Below are positions 14,820 to 22,346 of a stretch of 22,346 nt of DNA, in pieces; positions within the stretch are counted from its first letter, which is position 1, and every line of letters begins with the position of its first letter. Location: NCBI GenBank assembly GCA_035252155.1, contig DATFDL010000184.1, positions 1-22,346 on the forward strand, read 5' to 3'. The translations under genes were made by a program, and so were the position numbers. The notes beneath the pieces were generated by a model. The model was not told the origin of the DNA. It did no database searches and was given only the letters and a program-made list of their open reading frames with translations. This DNA is from JAICLL01 sp035252155 (GTDB lineage Bacteria; Planctomycetota; Planctomycetia; Pirellulales; JAICIG01).

Positions 14820-16415
14820 TCATTCTGCCCCGATATGGGCGCCTTTCTCGGCCACCGAGCGCTTCATCAGCAGCACCAACGGCACGAGTACGAAGGCCAA
14901 CACCGCGAACAACCAGAAATCGTCGAAGTAAGCCAGCGAGGCCGCCTGCTGACGGCGAAGATTCTCCAGCGCTTCCAACGCCATCTCGTGCGACGCAGCC
15001 GGATCGCCGGTCTCTTGTAGAAAGACGCCCCGGGCTTGCTCGAAAAACGAGTTGACCGCGGGGTTCAAGGGGTCGAGAAACTCGCCCACCCGCCAGGTGT
15101 GAAACTGGTCGCGGCGCTCTTGCATGGTCTTGGCGACCGACGTGCCCACGCTGCCGCCCTCGTTGCGCAACAGCGACGCCAACCCCACGGCCGCCGCCCG
15201 TAGGTGCCGAGGAGTGTAGAGGTACGCGGCCACGTTCAGCGGTGCGAAAATCATCGATAAACCGACAATCGTCAGCACCCGTGGCCAGACCACCTGCCAG
15301 GGACTGATGTAGAGATTCATTCGCGCCATCCAATAATTGGCGACGCCGATCACCACCAGGCCCGACGCGATGAGCCAGCGCGCGTCCGTCCCCCGGCCAA
15401 GCAGAACGCCCACCACAAGCATCATCATAATCGAAAACACGCCGGAGGGCGACATGACCAGCCCCGACACAAAAGCGTCGTAGCCGAATAACGATTGCAA
15501 CAAGCCGGGCAGAGACGTCGACGAACCATACAACACGCCATACGCGCAAAAAATAATGATGCACGACGCCGCCAGGTTGCGCTCGGCGAGCGCTTTGAAA
15601 TTGACCACCGGGTTCGCGATTCGCAGCTCGCGCACGATCAACCAACCCAGCCCCACCGCAAACAGCATCGCCAGCGTCTGCACTCGCCAGAACGGATCGC
15701 CGAACCAGTTCCACTGCTCGCCCTTGCTGAGCACGATCTCCCAGCTCGACATGACGAGCACCAACAGTCCTAAACCGATCGCGTCGAAGTTCAGGGGATG
15801 GCGCAGCAGCTCCGCCCGTTCTTGTTTCAGATAATCCGGATCTTCGACCAGCCAATAAGCGACCAGGCAACTGATGACGCCGACGGGCAAATTGATGTAA
15901 AAGATCCAGCGCCATTCGTAGTTCACGGTCAGCCAACCGCCGAGCGTCGGACCAATGACGGGTGCGATGAGCGCCGCCACGCCGAAGAGCGTCATGGCGG
16001 CGCCTTGTTTTTCGCGCGGGAACGCATCGAGCAGCACTCCCTGGCTCGACGGCTGCAACCCGCCGCCGGCCAGCCCCTGGATCACGCGGAACAGAATCAA
16101 CTGCCCCAGGTTCGTGGCCATGCCGCACAAGCCCGAAGCGATCGTGAACACGGCGATCGACAAGATGAAATAGTTCTTGCGGCCCAGGTGGGCCGAAAGC
16201 CAGCCCGAGATCGGCAAGATCACCGCATTGGCGGCGAGGTAGCTGGTGAGCACCCACTCGCTATCGACGACTGCCGCCGACAGACCGCCCGCGATGTAGC
16301 GCAGGGCGACATTGGCAATCGTGGTGTCGAGCACCTCCATAAAGGTGGGAATCACCACGGCCGCCGCGACCAACCAGGGGTTGGGGCTCAGGATTCGGGA
16401 TTCAGGATTCAGCAT
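14820..16415 (-). CDS. DHA2/EmrB-type MFS drug efflux permease
   Basis: This 531-residue inner-membrane transporter belongs to the 14-helix major facilitator group, predicted to export drugs or toxic compounds using proton exchange. Visible marks are the early helix VVIPTFMEVLDTTIANVALR with an aspartate in the first span, the loop HLGRKNYFI after helix 2 and the motif-C-like GPTLGGWL near residue 150. It pairs with the upstream membrane-fusion protein (16608-18242); no TolC-like gene is in view. The start codon ATG 16415 is itself part of a heptanucleotide repeat, so residues 1-11 are probably repeat-derived, and no ribosome-binding site is seen. A longer frame to 16553 lies wholly in repeats and is rejected. 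The last residues before the stop (LLMKRSVAEKG) look normal. Confidence 0.87.
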   Translation of the reverse strand: MLNPESRILSPNPWLVAAAVVIPTFMEVLDTTIANVALRYIAGGLSAAVVDSEWVLTSYLAANAVILPISGWLSAHLGRKNYFILSIAVFTIASGLCGMATNLGQLILFRVIQGLAGGGLQPSSQGVLLDAFPREKQGAAMTLFGVAALIAPVIGPTLGGWLTVNYEWRWIFYINLPVGVISCLVAYWLVEDPDYLKQERAELLRHPLNFDAIGLGLLVLVMSSWEIVLSKGEQWNWFGDPFWRVQTLAMLFAVGLGWLIVRELRIANPVVNFKALAERNLAASCIIIFCAYGVLYGSSTSLPGLLQSLFGYDAFVSGLVMSPSGVFSIMMMLVVGVLLGRGTDARWLIASGLVVIGVANYWMARMNLYISPWQVVWPRVLTIVGLSMIFAPLNVAAYLYTPRHLRAAAVGLASLLRNEGGSVGTSVAKTMQERRDQFHTWRVGEFLDPLNPAVNSFFEQARGVFLQETGDPAASHEMALEALENLRRQQAASLAYFDDFWLFAVLAFVLVPLVLLMKRSVAEKGAHIGAE

Positions 16416-16418
16416 TCG
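16391..16418. repeat. Heptanucleotide array containing the MFS start codon
   Basis: Four units GGATTCG, GGATTCA, GGATTCA and GCATTCG are in tandem. The MFS start codon (16413-16415, minus strand) lies in the fourth unit, so the start region of the protein is made from the repeat. Confidence 0.75.
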
Positions 16419-16446
16419 GGTCGGGGCTTGGGGCTCGGGATCCTCC

Positions 16447-16575
16447 TGGTTGTGGCACGGTCTCCGACCGTCGCCACATACACCGACCGCAGGTCTCCCC
16501 CACCGCTCTACGCCCCGCCTACTTTTGGAGACCTTCGGTCGCACATCTGTCACGGTCAGAGACCGTGCCAGAACC
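16447..16575. repeat. 129-bp nested inverted-repeat element
   Basis: The outer arms (16447-16477 and 16546-16575) share ACGGTCTC-type palindromes. The inner arms (16487-16499 and 16527-16539) pair at 12 of 13. The left arm is identical to the solo copy at 14780-14810. The element lies between the two efflux genes and resembles a MITE. Confidence 0.7.
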
Positions 16576-16583
16576 TGGTGAAG

Positions 16584-16612
16584 GGTTCAGGATTCGGCAT
16601 TCGGGATTCAGG
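16584..16612. repeat. Heptanucleotide array at the end of the HlyD gene
   Basis: Units GGATTCG, GCATTCG and GGATTCA occur in tandem. On the minus strand the repeat supplies the HlyD stop codon TGA at 16608-16610. Confidence 0.65.
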
Positions 16613-18242
16613 GTGCCTGCGATCGGTCCGGCGCCTGCGATCGGTCCGGCGTGCGGCTCGGCGTCCGCTCCCTGAATCCTGAATCCTGAATGCCGAATGC
16701 TGCTTCCGGCAGCGTTGTCAACGGCTGCAGCACCTCTCCCGCGTGCCTTCCCTCGGGCTTCTCCTTGTAATAGACGTAAGGCACCACCGAGAGGCCCACG
16801 AACAGCGGTTCTTTGTCGGGATCGTAATCGGTCAATTCGATGCGGACCGGCAGCCGCTGCACGATCTTCACAAAATTGCCCGTCGCGTTTTGCGGCGGCA
16901 GCAGCGATAGCGTCTGCCCGGTGCCCATGGTGAAGCCGGTGATCCGCCCTTCGTAGGTGCGGCGGCGGCCGTACATATCGACCTGGCAAACCGCCCGCTG
17001 GCCGATGCGCAGGTCTCGCAGTTGCGTTTCCTTGAAATTGGCGTCGATCCAGATTTCCCTCAGCGAGCGGACGGCCATGAGCGATTGCCCCACTTGCAGG
17101 TTGTTGCCGGGGTTCACATTGCGCCGCGTGACGACGCCGTCGATCTCGCTGACGATGTCGCAATAGCTGAGATCGAGCTCGGCCTGATCGAGGTCGCGGC
17201 GGGCCTGTTCGAGCTTCGCTTCGGCCTGCTTGATGGCCGGAGCGGTCTCGATAACTCTCGCGTAAATGCGTTCGAGGTTGCCTTCGGGATCTTGTTGATA
17301 GAATTCTTTGATCGCCTCTTGCGGCGTCGCGTTCCAGGTGGCGGGTGCGTAGCCGAATTGCGCCGCGCTTTGCATCAGGTCGCCCAGGGCCTGGCGAATT
17401 GTGGAGAAGTTTTCATAGATCTCGTCGGGCACTTCGTTCAAGTCATCGCCGTGCTCGGGCTTGGGGGCCAGGCCCAGGCTCACGCGGGTCGCGTAGACTT
17501 TCTCACGGGCTTCTTCGACGCTTGCCTCGCCGACCTGGACCTGCTGACGGCTGTCGTCCAGCTCTTCCTTGGTAATCGTGCGGCCCAAGATCAGTTTCTC
17601 GCGCCGCCGGAGATTTGCCTTCGCCAGCGACAGCGAAGCCTGCCGGCTTTTGAGCGTGGCCACATTGGCATGGAGATTGGCAACCTGATTCTTGACGTCT
17701 TCGATGGCGTGCTCAAGCATAAAGCGACTGGCCCGCGCATGTGCGACGGCGGCGCGCACCTGAGCCTTGGCGGCCACCAGGTCGGCTTCGGCCGTATCCA
17801 CCGCGGCTTTTTTGATGGCAACTTGCACTTGGTACGGCACCTTGTCGAGCCGCACCAGCACGTGTCCCTTTTTGACGCGCATATTGTCGTCGACCAGCAC
17901 CTCCTCCACCTGCCCAGCCACGCGCGGGGCGACGAACGTGACGTGGCTGTTGACATAAGCGTCGTCGGTCGACACGGTGCTGAGCGTGAGCATCAGCCAA
18001 GGCACAAACCAATAGGCCGCCACCACCAAGCCGATTACCGTGGCGGCGCGCAACAGCCACATGCGCGTCATGTGCGGGGCGGATCTGGGCGCCGCGGGCG
18101 GAGCCGCGACGGCTGCCTGCGTCGGCGGCGATCCTTCGGCCACGGCGACCGAACCATCGTGTGCTTCGGGCCGCGCATCGGGCGCGTGCTCCCGGTTCAA
18201 CTCTCTCGAAATCTCAGGGCGTGGGTCGCTGGTTTTGGCCAT
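16608..18242 (-). CDS. HlyD/EmrA-type membrane-fusion efflux protein
   Basis: This 544-residue periplasmic adaptor is for a proton-driven efflux pump. One transmembrane helix lies at about 61-86 (MWLLRAATVIGLVVAAYWFV) after a cytosolic proline/alanine-rich tail. The barrel-sandwich half (VTFVAPRVAGQVEEVLVDD, about 100-125) follows and is completed after a long coiled coil (about 135-360) by VSEIDGVVTRRNVNPGNN and an OB-like fold to about 500. It should link the MFS pump to an outer-membrane channel. Residues from about 515 (GIQDSGFRERTPSRTPDRSQAPDRSQAP) are encoded by heptanucleotide and 18-bp repeats, so the natural C-terminus was probably near LPEAAF. GGAGGG lies about 8 bases before ATG 18242. 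The MFS gene follows on the same strand. Confidence 0.87.
   Translation of the reverse strand: MAKTSDPRPEISRELNREHAPDARPEAHDGSVAVAEGSPPTQAAVAAPPAAPRSAPHMTRMWLLRAATVIGLVVAAYWFVPWLMLTLSTVSTDDAYVNSHVTFVAPRVAGQVEEVLVDDNMRVKKGHVLVRLDKVPYQVQVAIKKAAVDTAEADLVAAKAQVRAAVAHARASRFMLEHAIEDVKNQVANLHANVATLKSRQASLSLAKANLRRREKLILGRTITKEELDDSRQQVQVGEASVEEAREKVYATRVSLGLAPKPEHGDDLNEVPDEIYENFSTIRQALGDLMQSAAQFGYAPATWNATPQEAIKEFYQQDPEGNLERIYARVIETAPAIKQAEAKLEQARRDLDQAELDLSYCDIVSEIDGVVTRRNVNPGNNLQVGQSLMAVRSLREIWIDANFKETQLRDLRIGQRAVCQVDMYGRRRTYEGRITGFTMGTGQTLSLLPPQNATGNFVKIVQRLPVRIELTDYDPDKEPLFVGLSVVPYVYYKEKPEGRHAGEVLQPLTTLPEAAFGIQDSGFRERTPSRTPDRSQAPDRSQAP
16615..16650. repeat. 18-bp perfect tandem duplication in the HlyD 3' end
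   Basis: Two identical 18-base units GCCTGCGATCGGTCCGGC lie side by side (16615-16632 and 16633-16650). They encode the repeated APDRSQ peptide at the C-terminus of the membrane-fusion protein. Confidence 0.85.
16673..16700. repeat. Heptanucleotide array, opposite orientation, in the HlyD 3' end
   Basis: Four units TGAATCC, TGAATCC, TGAATGC and CGAATGC are the reverse complements of the GGATTCA type at 16584-16612. They are read through by the HlyD frame as GIQDSGF. Confidence 0.7.
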
Positions 18243-18473
18243 GATCGTTCCCTCCGGCGCAAGAAGATACCGCTGACGGGCGAAAACTTTACAAAGCGGG
18301 CCGCTGGCACGCTGCCTTCGCTCAGCGGCAAGCTCTATCTGCGCAGTCTACCAGAATCGCCACACCGCGTTACGCCCTCTCAGCGGCCCCATGACGTACC
18401 GTCTCCGTCGCGCGATTGAACTCTTGAAAACCACGCACCCAATGACCGCGCACGCTGACGATTTGCGTGCCGC

Positions 18474-18502
18474 TTGGCGTGCGACTTGATCGGAGGTAGA
18501 CT
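18474..18502 (+). promoter_or_regulatory. Possible leaderless promoter of the Uma2 gene
   Basis: TTGGCG (18474-18479), a 17-base spacer and TAGACT (18497-18502) lie so that transcription would start at about GTG 18509. This implies a leaderless mRNA or one with almost no leader. A GGAGG (18492-18496) is too far upstream in the promoter to be in such a transcript. Confidence 0.3.
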
Positions 18503-18508
18503 CAAAGC

Positions 18509-19067
<559 letters not shown>

Positions 19068-19074
19068 CTTGCAC

Positions 19075-19413
19075 CTACCGTTCGTTCGCTTCGACGCCAT
19101 AACTCTCGACGGCGGCCTCAAGCAGTTGCGCGGCTACTTGCATCGGCGTGACAGGGTGCTTTTGCTGGCGGCTAAACAAGTCAGCCAGCTTGGCCAATCG
19201 TCGCTCCGTCGCTTCGCTCATGGGCACTTTGGGGCGGCGCGTCCAAGTGGGGACGCTGGGGCGGCCCGGCCGCTCGCCTTGGCCCGGTTGCAACCGATCT
19301 TGCAGCAGCTTGGCCATGCGCATCGCGCCCGCGGCTCCCCCGCCCACGTCGGGCAACCGCTCGATGACCTTGGCCCCCAGCTTCTTTGCGATGCGCTTCA
19401 CGTTTTTCGCCAC
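19075..19413 (-). CDS. Hypothetical protein, second gene of a minus-strand pair
   Basis: This 112-residue soluble protein has no family I recognise. The N-terminus is basic (AKNVKRIAKKLGAK), followed by a glycine-rich bend (DVGGGAAGAMRMAKLLQDRL), a proline/arginine linker and a helical C-terminus (ATERRLAKLADLFSRQQKH...MQVAAQLLEAAVESYG). GTG 19413 has GGGGAG 8 bases upstream and is preferred; a longer open frame to 19728 merely overlaps the preceding gene in another frame. It starts 22 bases after the end of the upstream gene, so the two form an operon. It lies 7 bases beyond the tRNA-Arg, inside the possible island. Confidence 0.6.
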   Translation of the reverse strand: MAKNVKRIAKKLGAKVIERLPDVGGGAAGAMRMAKLLQDRLQPGQGERPGRPSVPTWTRRPKVPMSEATERRLAKLADLFSRQQKHPVTPMQVAAQLLEAAVESYGVEANER

Positions 19414-19435
19414 GGCTTTTGCTCCCCGTCGTCGG

Positions 19436-19810
19436 CTAGATTTCGATTTCCAAGTAATCGCGGTCGATGACCAGCCCCACGGCGCCTTGCGCGGTTTGCG
19501 TTCCCATATCGACCAAGAAGCTCCGCAGCTCGTCGGCGCCGGCTTCAAGTGCGGCCTCACTGGTGTAGCAATTAATGATGACCGGCTCATCCAACACAAG
19601 TCGGCCGCCGTGTCGATCGTCTCGCCAGACTCCGCGGCCTTGCGGAAAAGCGGTTGCCCCGCCGAATTGCCGGCCCAGAAAGTCCAGCGACGCCGTAACC
19701 CATCGCTCTTGGTCGATGGCCTGTCCATCGCGGTCGCGGCTGGGGATGAACAAGACCAGCAACGTCGATTCGCGCTTGTCGGACTTCAAAGGCGGTTTGC
19801 TCTTTGCCAT
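19436..19810 (-). CDS. Hypothetical protein, first gene of a minus-strand pair
   Basis: This 124-residue soluble protein has a distinct two-part pattern: a core with LLVLFIPSRDRDGQAID and FLGRQFGGATAFPQGRGVWRDD (about 15-65), then LVLDEPVIINCY and ending VGLVIDRDYLEIEI. The 'GATAFP.GRGVWRDD' segment looks strongly conserved in character, and I have the impression of similar hypothetical proteins in planctomycete genomes, but I know no function. There is no signal peptide or membrane span. A good promoter (19845-19872) lies upstream with a leader of about 28 bases. The plus-strand 265-residue frame across it is a shadow. Confidence 0.7.
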   Translation of the reverse strand: MAKSKPPLKSDKRESTLLVLFIPSRDRDGQAIDQERWVTASLDFLGRQFGGATAFPQGRGVWRDDRHGGRLVLDEPVIINCYTSEAALEAGADELRSFLVDMGTQTAQGAVGLVIDRDYLEIEI

Positions 19811-19844
19811 GCCGGCTCTCGCGTAGTTCGGCTCACTTTACCTA

Positions 19845-19872
19845 AGCATAAACTTTTGGGCCAAAAAGTCAA
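19845..19872 (-). promoter_or_regulatory. Promoter of the minus-strand hypothetical operon
   Basis: TTGACT (19872-19867), a 16-base spacer and TATGCT (19850-19845) match sigma70 consensus at five and four of six. Near the -35, CTTTTTGGCCCAAAAG forms an imperfect palindrome overlapping the promoter, a possible operator. Bases 19873-20114 hold no other supported feature. Confidence 0.5.
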
Positions 19873-20114
19873 GCCTCGGCAAGCTGCCGCAGCGGCTCGC
19901 CTGGCGCGTGGCGAAGCCGCCGCCACGGGCTTGCGCGCATTGTAGCCAGGGCCGCCAGTGATGCGCTGGCCTCGCGGCCGGAGCGGCCATCGCCATTCTG
20001 CGCGCACGATTTCGGCCCCGCTGTTGCACCGCGCCTCGCGCGCAGTTACGCTGTTATCGTCCTTGGTACGTGGCCGACACTGCAACGATTGCGACACAAA
20101 GCAAATCAACCGAC

Positions 20115-21213
20115 ATGAAACCCAATCGTCGCTCGATGTCATTGGCCGTCTTGCTCCTTTCAGCACTGATGACGTCGGCGGCCAATGCTGATTACCTTTA
20201 TACCGTTATCAATCCTCCTGGCAGCGGGAGCAGCAGCTCCTCTGGCGCGGTTTACGTCAACGGATTTGGGGCTGCGGCGGGATACTTTCGCGATACGAGC
20301 CAGGATCGCGGATTCGTTCGAAACGACACGGGCGCCGTCACAAGCTTCGACCCGCCGGACAGTCTGAATACAGCGGTTAGTGGTTTTAACGACGCCGGTG
20401 AATCAGCGGGGTACTTTGGCGATACTACCCAGTATCACGGATTCACCCGAGATGCCGCGGGCAATTTCACCATCTTTGACCCCGCTGGGAGCATCGAAAC
20501 CATCGTCAATGCCCTGAACGGCGCTGGCGCGACAGCGGGTCAGTACGAGAACGTCAGCAGCCACTTCCAAGGATTCATTCGCGATGCGGCAGGCAACATC
20601 ACTGTTTTTAGCCCATCCGGCAGCATCGGCACGTGGGTCAATGCGCTAAACGGCACCGGTGCTGCAGCGGGCTACTATAAGGACGGCAGTGGGCATTTCG
20701 ACGGATTCGTCCGTGACGCGGTGGGCAACTTCTCAGTTCTTAACCCCGTGGGCAGCCTCCCTCACGACGGTCAACGCCATTGATGATACCGGCAACGCGG
20801 CAGGAACGTACGCGGTCAACGGAGGCATTGACCACGGATTTATCAGTGATGCTTTAGGTAACATCACCACGTTCGACCCTTCAGGCAGTTTTGACACTTT
20901 TCCGACGGCGATCGACAACGGCATGGTGGCTGGGTACTTCGATGGCGCTGGAACGCACGGATTTATCCGGGATGCTGCAGGCAACATCACACTCATAGAC
21001 GTGCCGGGTAGCGTCGCCACCCTGGTTACCTCTCTGAACGATTCCGGTTGGGTGGGAGGCGACTACGAGGACAGCTCTGGCGTGTTCCACGGCTTCATTG
21101 CCGTCCCCAAAACGGCTGCTGTGCCGGAATTGCCCAGCATGCAAATGTGGGTGTTCGGATTGATCGCCTTCCGAGTGCTCTCGTCGCTCGCCCCAAAGCG
21201 GACGCCCAAATAG
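20115..21213 (+). pseudogene. Frameshifted HAF-repeat exported protein with a PEP-CTERM-like tail
   Basis: The N-terminus is a signal peptide (MKPNRRSMSLAVLLLSALMTSAANA), chosen at ATG 20115 rather than an upstream GTG 20070. Then come about seven repeats of about 42 residues with the pattern HGFIRDAAGNITxFDPxGS...VNALNGAGxxAGYY, as in HAF-type extracellular proteins. The first frame ends at 20783 just after LNPVGSL. The repeat series continues in another frame from about 20758 (TTVNAIDDTGNAAGTY) to 21213. A one-base indel near 20755-20762 joins them. The tail VPELPSMQMWVFGLIAF and its basic end (KRTPK) resembles a PEP-CTERM sorting signal with PEP changed to PEL, so outer-surface or matrix sorting is likely. 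It is either a pseudogene or a base-call error. Confidence 0.7.
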
Positions 21214-21457
21214 TACAGCCGCGCGGCCATCGCCGGTCCAGTTTTTTCGGCGTCCGCGTTGCTTCATTTGCGCGCCTTGGGCAGTGCGATGATTCGCCGA
21301 GGGGCGCAAAGGGGCGTCGTCGAAACGACCCCATAGAGTTCCGACCGTGGTTCCGCAGCAGCCTGGCGACGCCCGCACCGGGTCTCGGCAGGGCGGTTCG
21401 GCCTTCGACCGGCAGCCGTAAGGGCGGGTCGTGTTCTGTCCACTACACGAGGGCTTC

Positions 21458-21482
21458 GGCGGCTCGAATCCTGCTAGGCGCA
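21458..21482 (+). other. Degraded tRNA-Arg 3'-end copy (candidate attachment-site repeat)
   Basis: GGCGG-CTCGAAT-CCTGC-TAGGCGC-A matches the T arm and acceptor end of the tRNA-Arg (19043-19067) at 21 of 25 positions. Upstream there is no matching 5' acceptor and the T stem has two mismatches, so it is not a working tRNA. It could be the far end of an old integrated element or a tRNA relic. Confidence 0.5.
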
Positions 21483-21484
21483 GT

Positions 21485-22345
21485 TCACTTCTCGCTAGCC
21501 GCCTTCGATTTCAAGTGCTCGTCGAACCAATCGGCGACCAGCTTCATGTCGTCGGGCAGTTTGTTCCAGCCGTGCTCGGCGCCGGGTTTGGTGACCAGCT
21601 TGGCGTCGACGCCGGCGGCCTTCAGCTTGTCGATCACGATCTCGGCCTGCTGAATGGGCACCAGCCGGTCGGCGTCGCCGTGAATGATCAGCGTGGGCGG
21701 GTCATCGGCCGAGACGTGTGTGATGGGCGAGATCTGCCGCCCGATCTCGCGGCGCTTCTCGTGGTCGGCGATCCGCTCAAACAGCCGCGTCTCCTGGCTG
21801 AATTCGTTAAAGTCGAACGGCGCTCGAAAATTGTCGAGCGTTCCGTTGCCCAGGGCTTCTTCGCCGGGCTTGCCGTAGTTCAAAAAGTCGGTGGGCGGAA
21901 AGAAACAGGCCACGGCCTGCACGCGGCTGCTGGCGCGTTCGACCGGGTCGGGGCTGTCGCTTTTGCCGGCGTCGCCCGCCAGGCCCTGCATGAGCGACAG
22001 ATGCCCGCCGGCCGAAAGACCGGTGATACCCAGCCGGTCGGGATCGACCTTGTAATCGGCGGCGTGCGTGCGAATGAATCGCACGGCGCGGTTAAGATCG
22101 GCGATGGCCTCGGGAATGGTGAACCGCGGCTGGCTGCCGTGAACGACGGCGAAGACCGTGTAGCCGCGCCGCAGCAGCTCGTCGAGAAACGCCCTGTTGA
22201 TATTCTGATGCCCGGAAACCCAGCCGCCGCTGACGACAAAAATCACGCCGCTGCCGTTGGCCGATTCCTTGGGCGTGAAGACGTCCATCGTCAGGGCCAT
22301 GCCGTGTTTGCGGCCGTAGACCACGTCTTCGGTGCGGGTGTAGGG
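21485..22345 (-). CDS. Alpha/beta hydrolase (esterase-like), 5' end outside window
   Basis: This is a predicted hydrolase of the acyl-esterase/dienelactone-like alpha/beta fold. The frame is open to the window edge (…YTRTEDVVYGRKHG), so the N-terminus, likely including a signal peptide, lies outside. Visible marks are the oxyanion-hole region VVSGGW, the nucleophile elbow GLSAGGH, the acid in LIIHGDADRLVP and the catalytic histidine in GAEHGW, in the right order and spacing. The substrate is unknown; relatives commonly cleave acyl or feruloyl esters of polysaccharides, or are uncharacterised. The stop lies 2 bases beyond the degraded tRNA copy, so the tRNA-type repeat abuts its 3' end. It seems unrelated to the minus-strand pair further left. 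Confidence 0.85.
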   Translation of the reverse strand, partial: PYTRTEDVVYGRKHGMALTMDVFTPKESANGSGVIFVVSGGWVSGHQNINRAFLDELLRRGYTVFAVVHGSQPRFTIPEAIADLNRAVRFIRTHAADYKVDPDRLGITGLSAGGHLSLMQGLAGDAGKSDSPDPVERASSRVQAVACFFPPTDFLNYGKPGEEALGNGTLDNFRAPFDFNEFSQETRLFERIADHEKRREIGRQISPITHVSADDPPTLIIHGDADRLVPIQQAEIVIDKLKAAGVDAKLVTKPGAEHGWNKLPDDMKLVADWFDEHLKSKAASEK

Positions 22346-22346
22346 G

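Noticed and set aside
14707..16257. Minus-strand 516-residue frame overlapping the MFS gene
   Set aside because: Out-of-frame shadow rich in arginine; the MFS frame has the real membrane helices.
16416..16553. Upstream extension of the MFS gene
   Set aside because: Encoded by the 129-bp repeat element; no protein character.
15798..16682. Plus-strand 294-residue frame over the MFS/HlyD junction
   Set aside because: Shadow plus repeats; low-complexity arginine-rich translation.
17022..18419. Plus-strand 465-residue frame opposite HlyD
   Set aside because: Shadow of the membrane-fusion protein, which has coiled coil, transmembrane helix and a strong ribosome-binding site.
19148..19945. Plus-strand 265-residue frame over the minus-strand hypothetical pair
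   Set aside because: No recognisable protein pattern; minus-strand genes have ribosome-binding sites, a promoter and conserved-looking segments.
21409..21482. Complete tRNA at the right of the HAF gene
   Set aside because: Only the T arm and 3' acceptor half are tRNA-like, the T stem has mismatches and no matching 5' acceptor exists.

Overview
The window looks like chromosomal DNA of a planctomycete (Planctomycetota, probably close to Pirellulales). This is an inference from several signs. Base composition is GC-rich, roughly 60-65% by eye. There is a multi-heme cytochrome c, an FHA-GAF-nucleotidyl cyclase, a Uma2-family protein, a HAF-repeat protein with a PEP-CTERM-like tail, and many dispersed short palindromic repeats at gene ends. 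No 16S rRNA or other marker is present, so the rank is not fixed.

Layout. Bases 2-1519 hold a penta-heme cytochrome c, cut by the window edge. Bases 1516-2342 are a low-GC two-gene cassette bounded by exact 22-bp inverted repeats. Bases 2351-4189 (minus) encode an FHA-GAF-class III cyclase. Bases 4518-12266 (plus) encode a glycosyltransferase, an NAD-dependent epimerase, a TPP-enzyme alpha/beta pair of the 2-oxoacid dehydrogenase E1 type, a DegT-family PLP enzyme whose catalytic lysine is replaced by histidine, and a B12-binding radical SAM enzyme. Taken together, these look more like an unusual (possibly branched or deoxy) sugar locus for a surface polysaccharide than central metabolism, because no E2 or E3 gene is nearby. 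Bases 12390-12752 hold a decayed gene. Bases 12753-14655 hold a secreted TPR protein convergent with a two-PDZ protein. Bases 14820-18242 (minus) hold an EmrA/EmrB-type efflux pair separated and invaded by repeats. Bases 18509-19067 hold an internally deleted Uma2 gene running into a tRNA-Arg(CCT). Bases 19075-19810 (minus) hold two unknown genes. Bases 20115-21213 hold a frameshifted HAF-repeat/PEP-CTERM-like gene. A degraded copy of the tRNA 3' end lies at 21458-21482. An alpha/beta hydrolase runs off the right edge.

The most striking theme is repeat invasion. At least seven kinds of short palindromic or heptanucleotide repeats lie between genes. Several have become part of genes: they supply stop codons (1517-1519, 16608-16610, 12390-12392), a start codon (16413-16415), or in-frame insertions (7285-7345, 11335-11390). 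Four genes are visibly damaged (two hypothetical genes, Uma2, HAF/PEP-CTERM). The tRNA 3'-end repeat suggests that 19068-21482 may be an old island.
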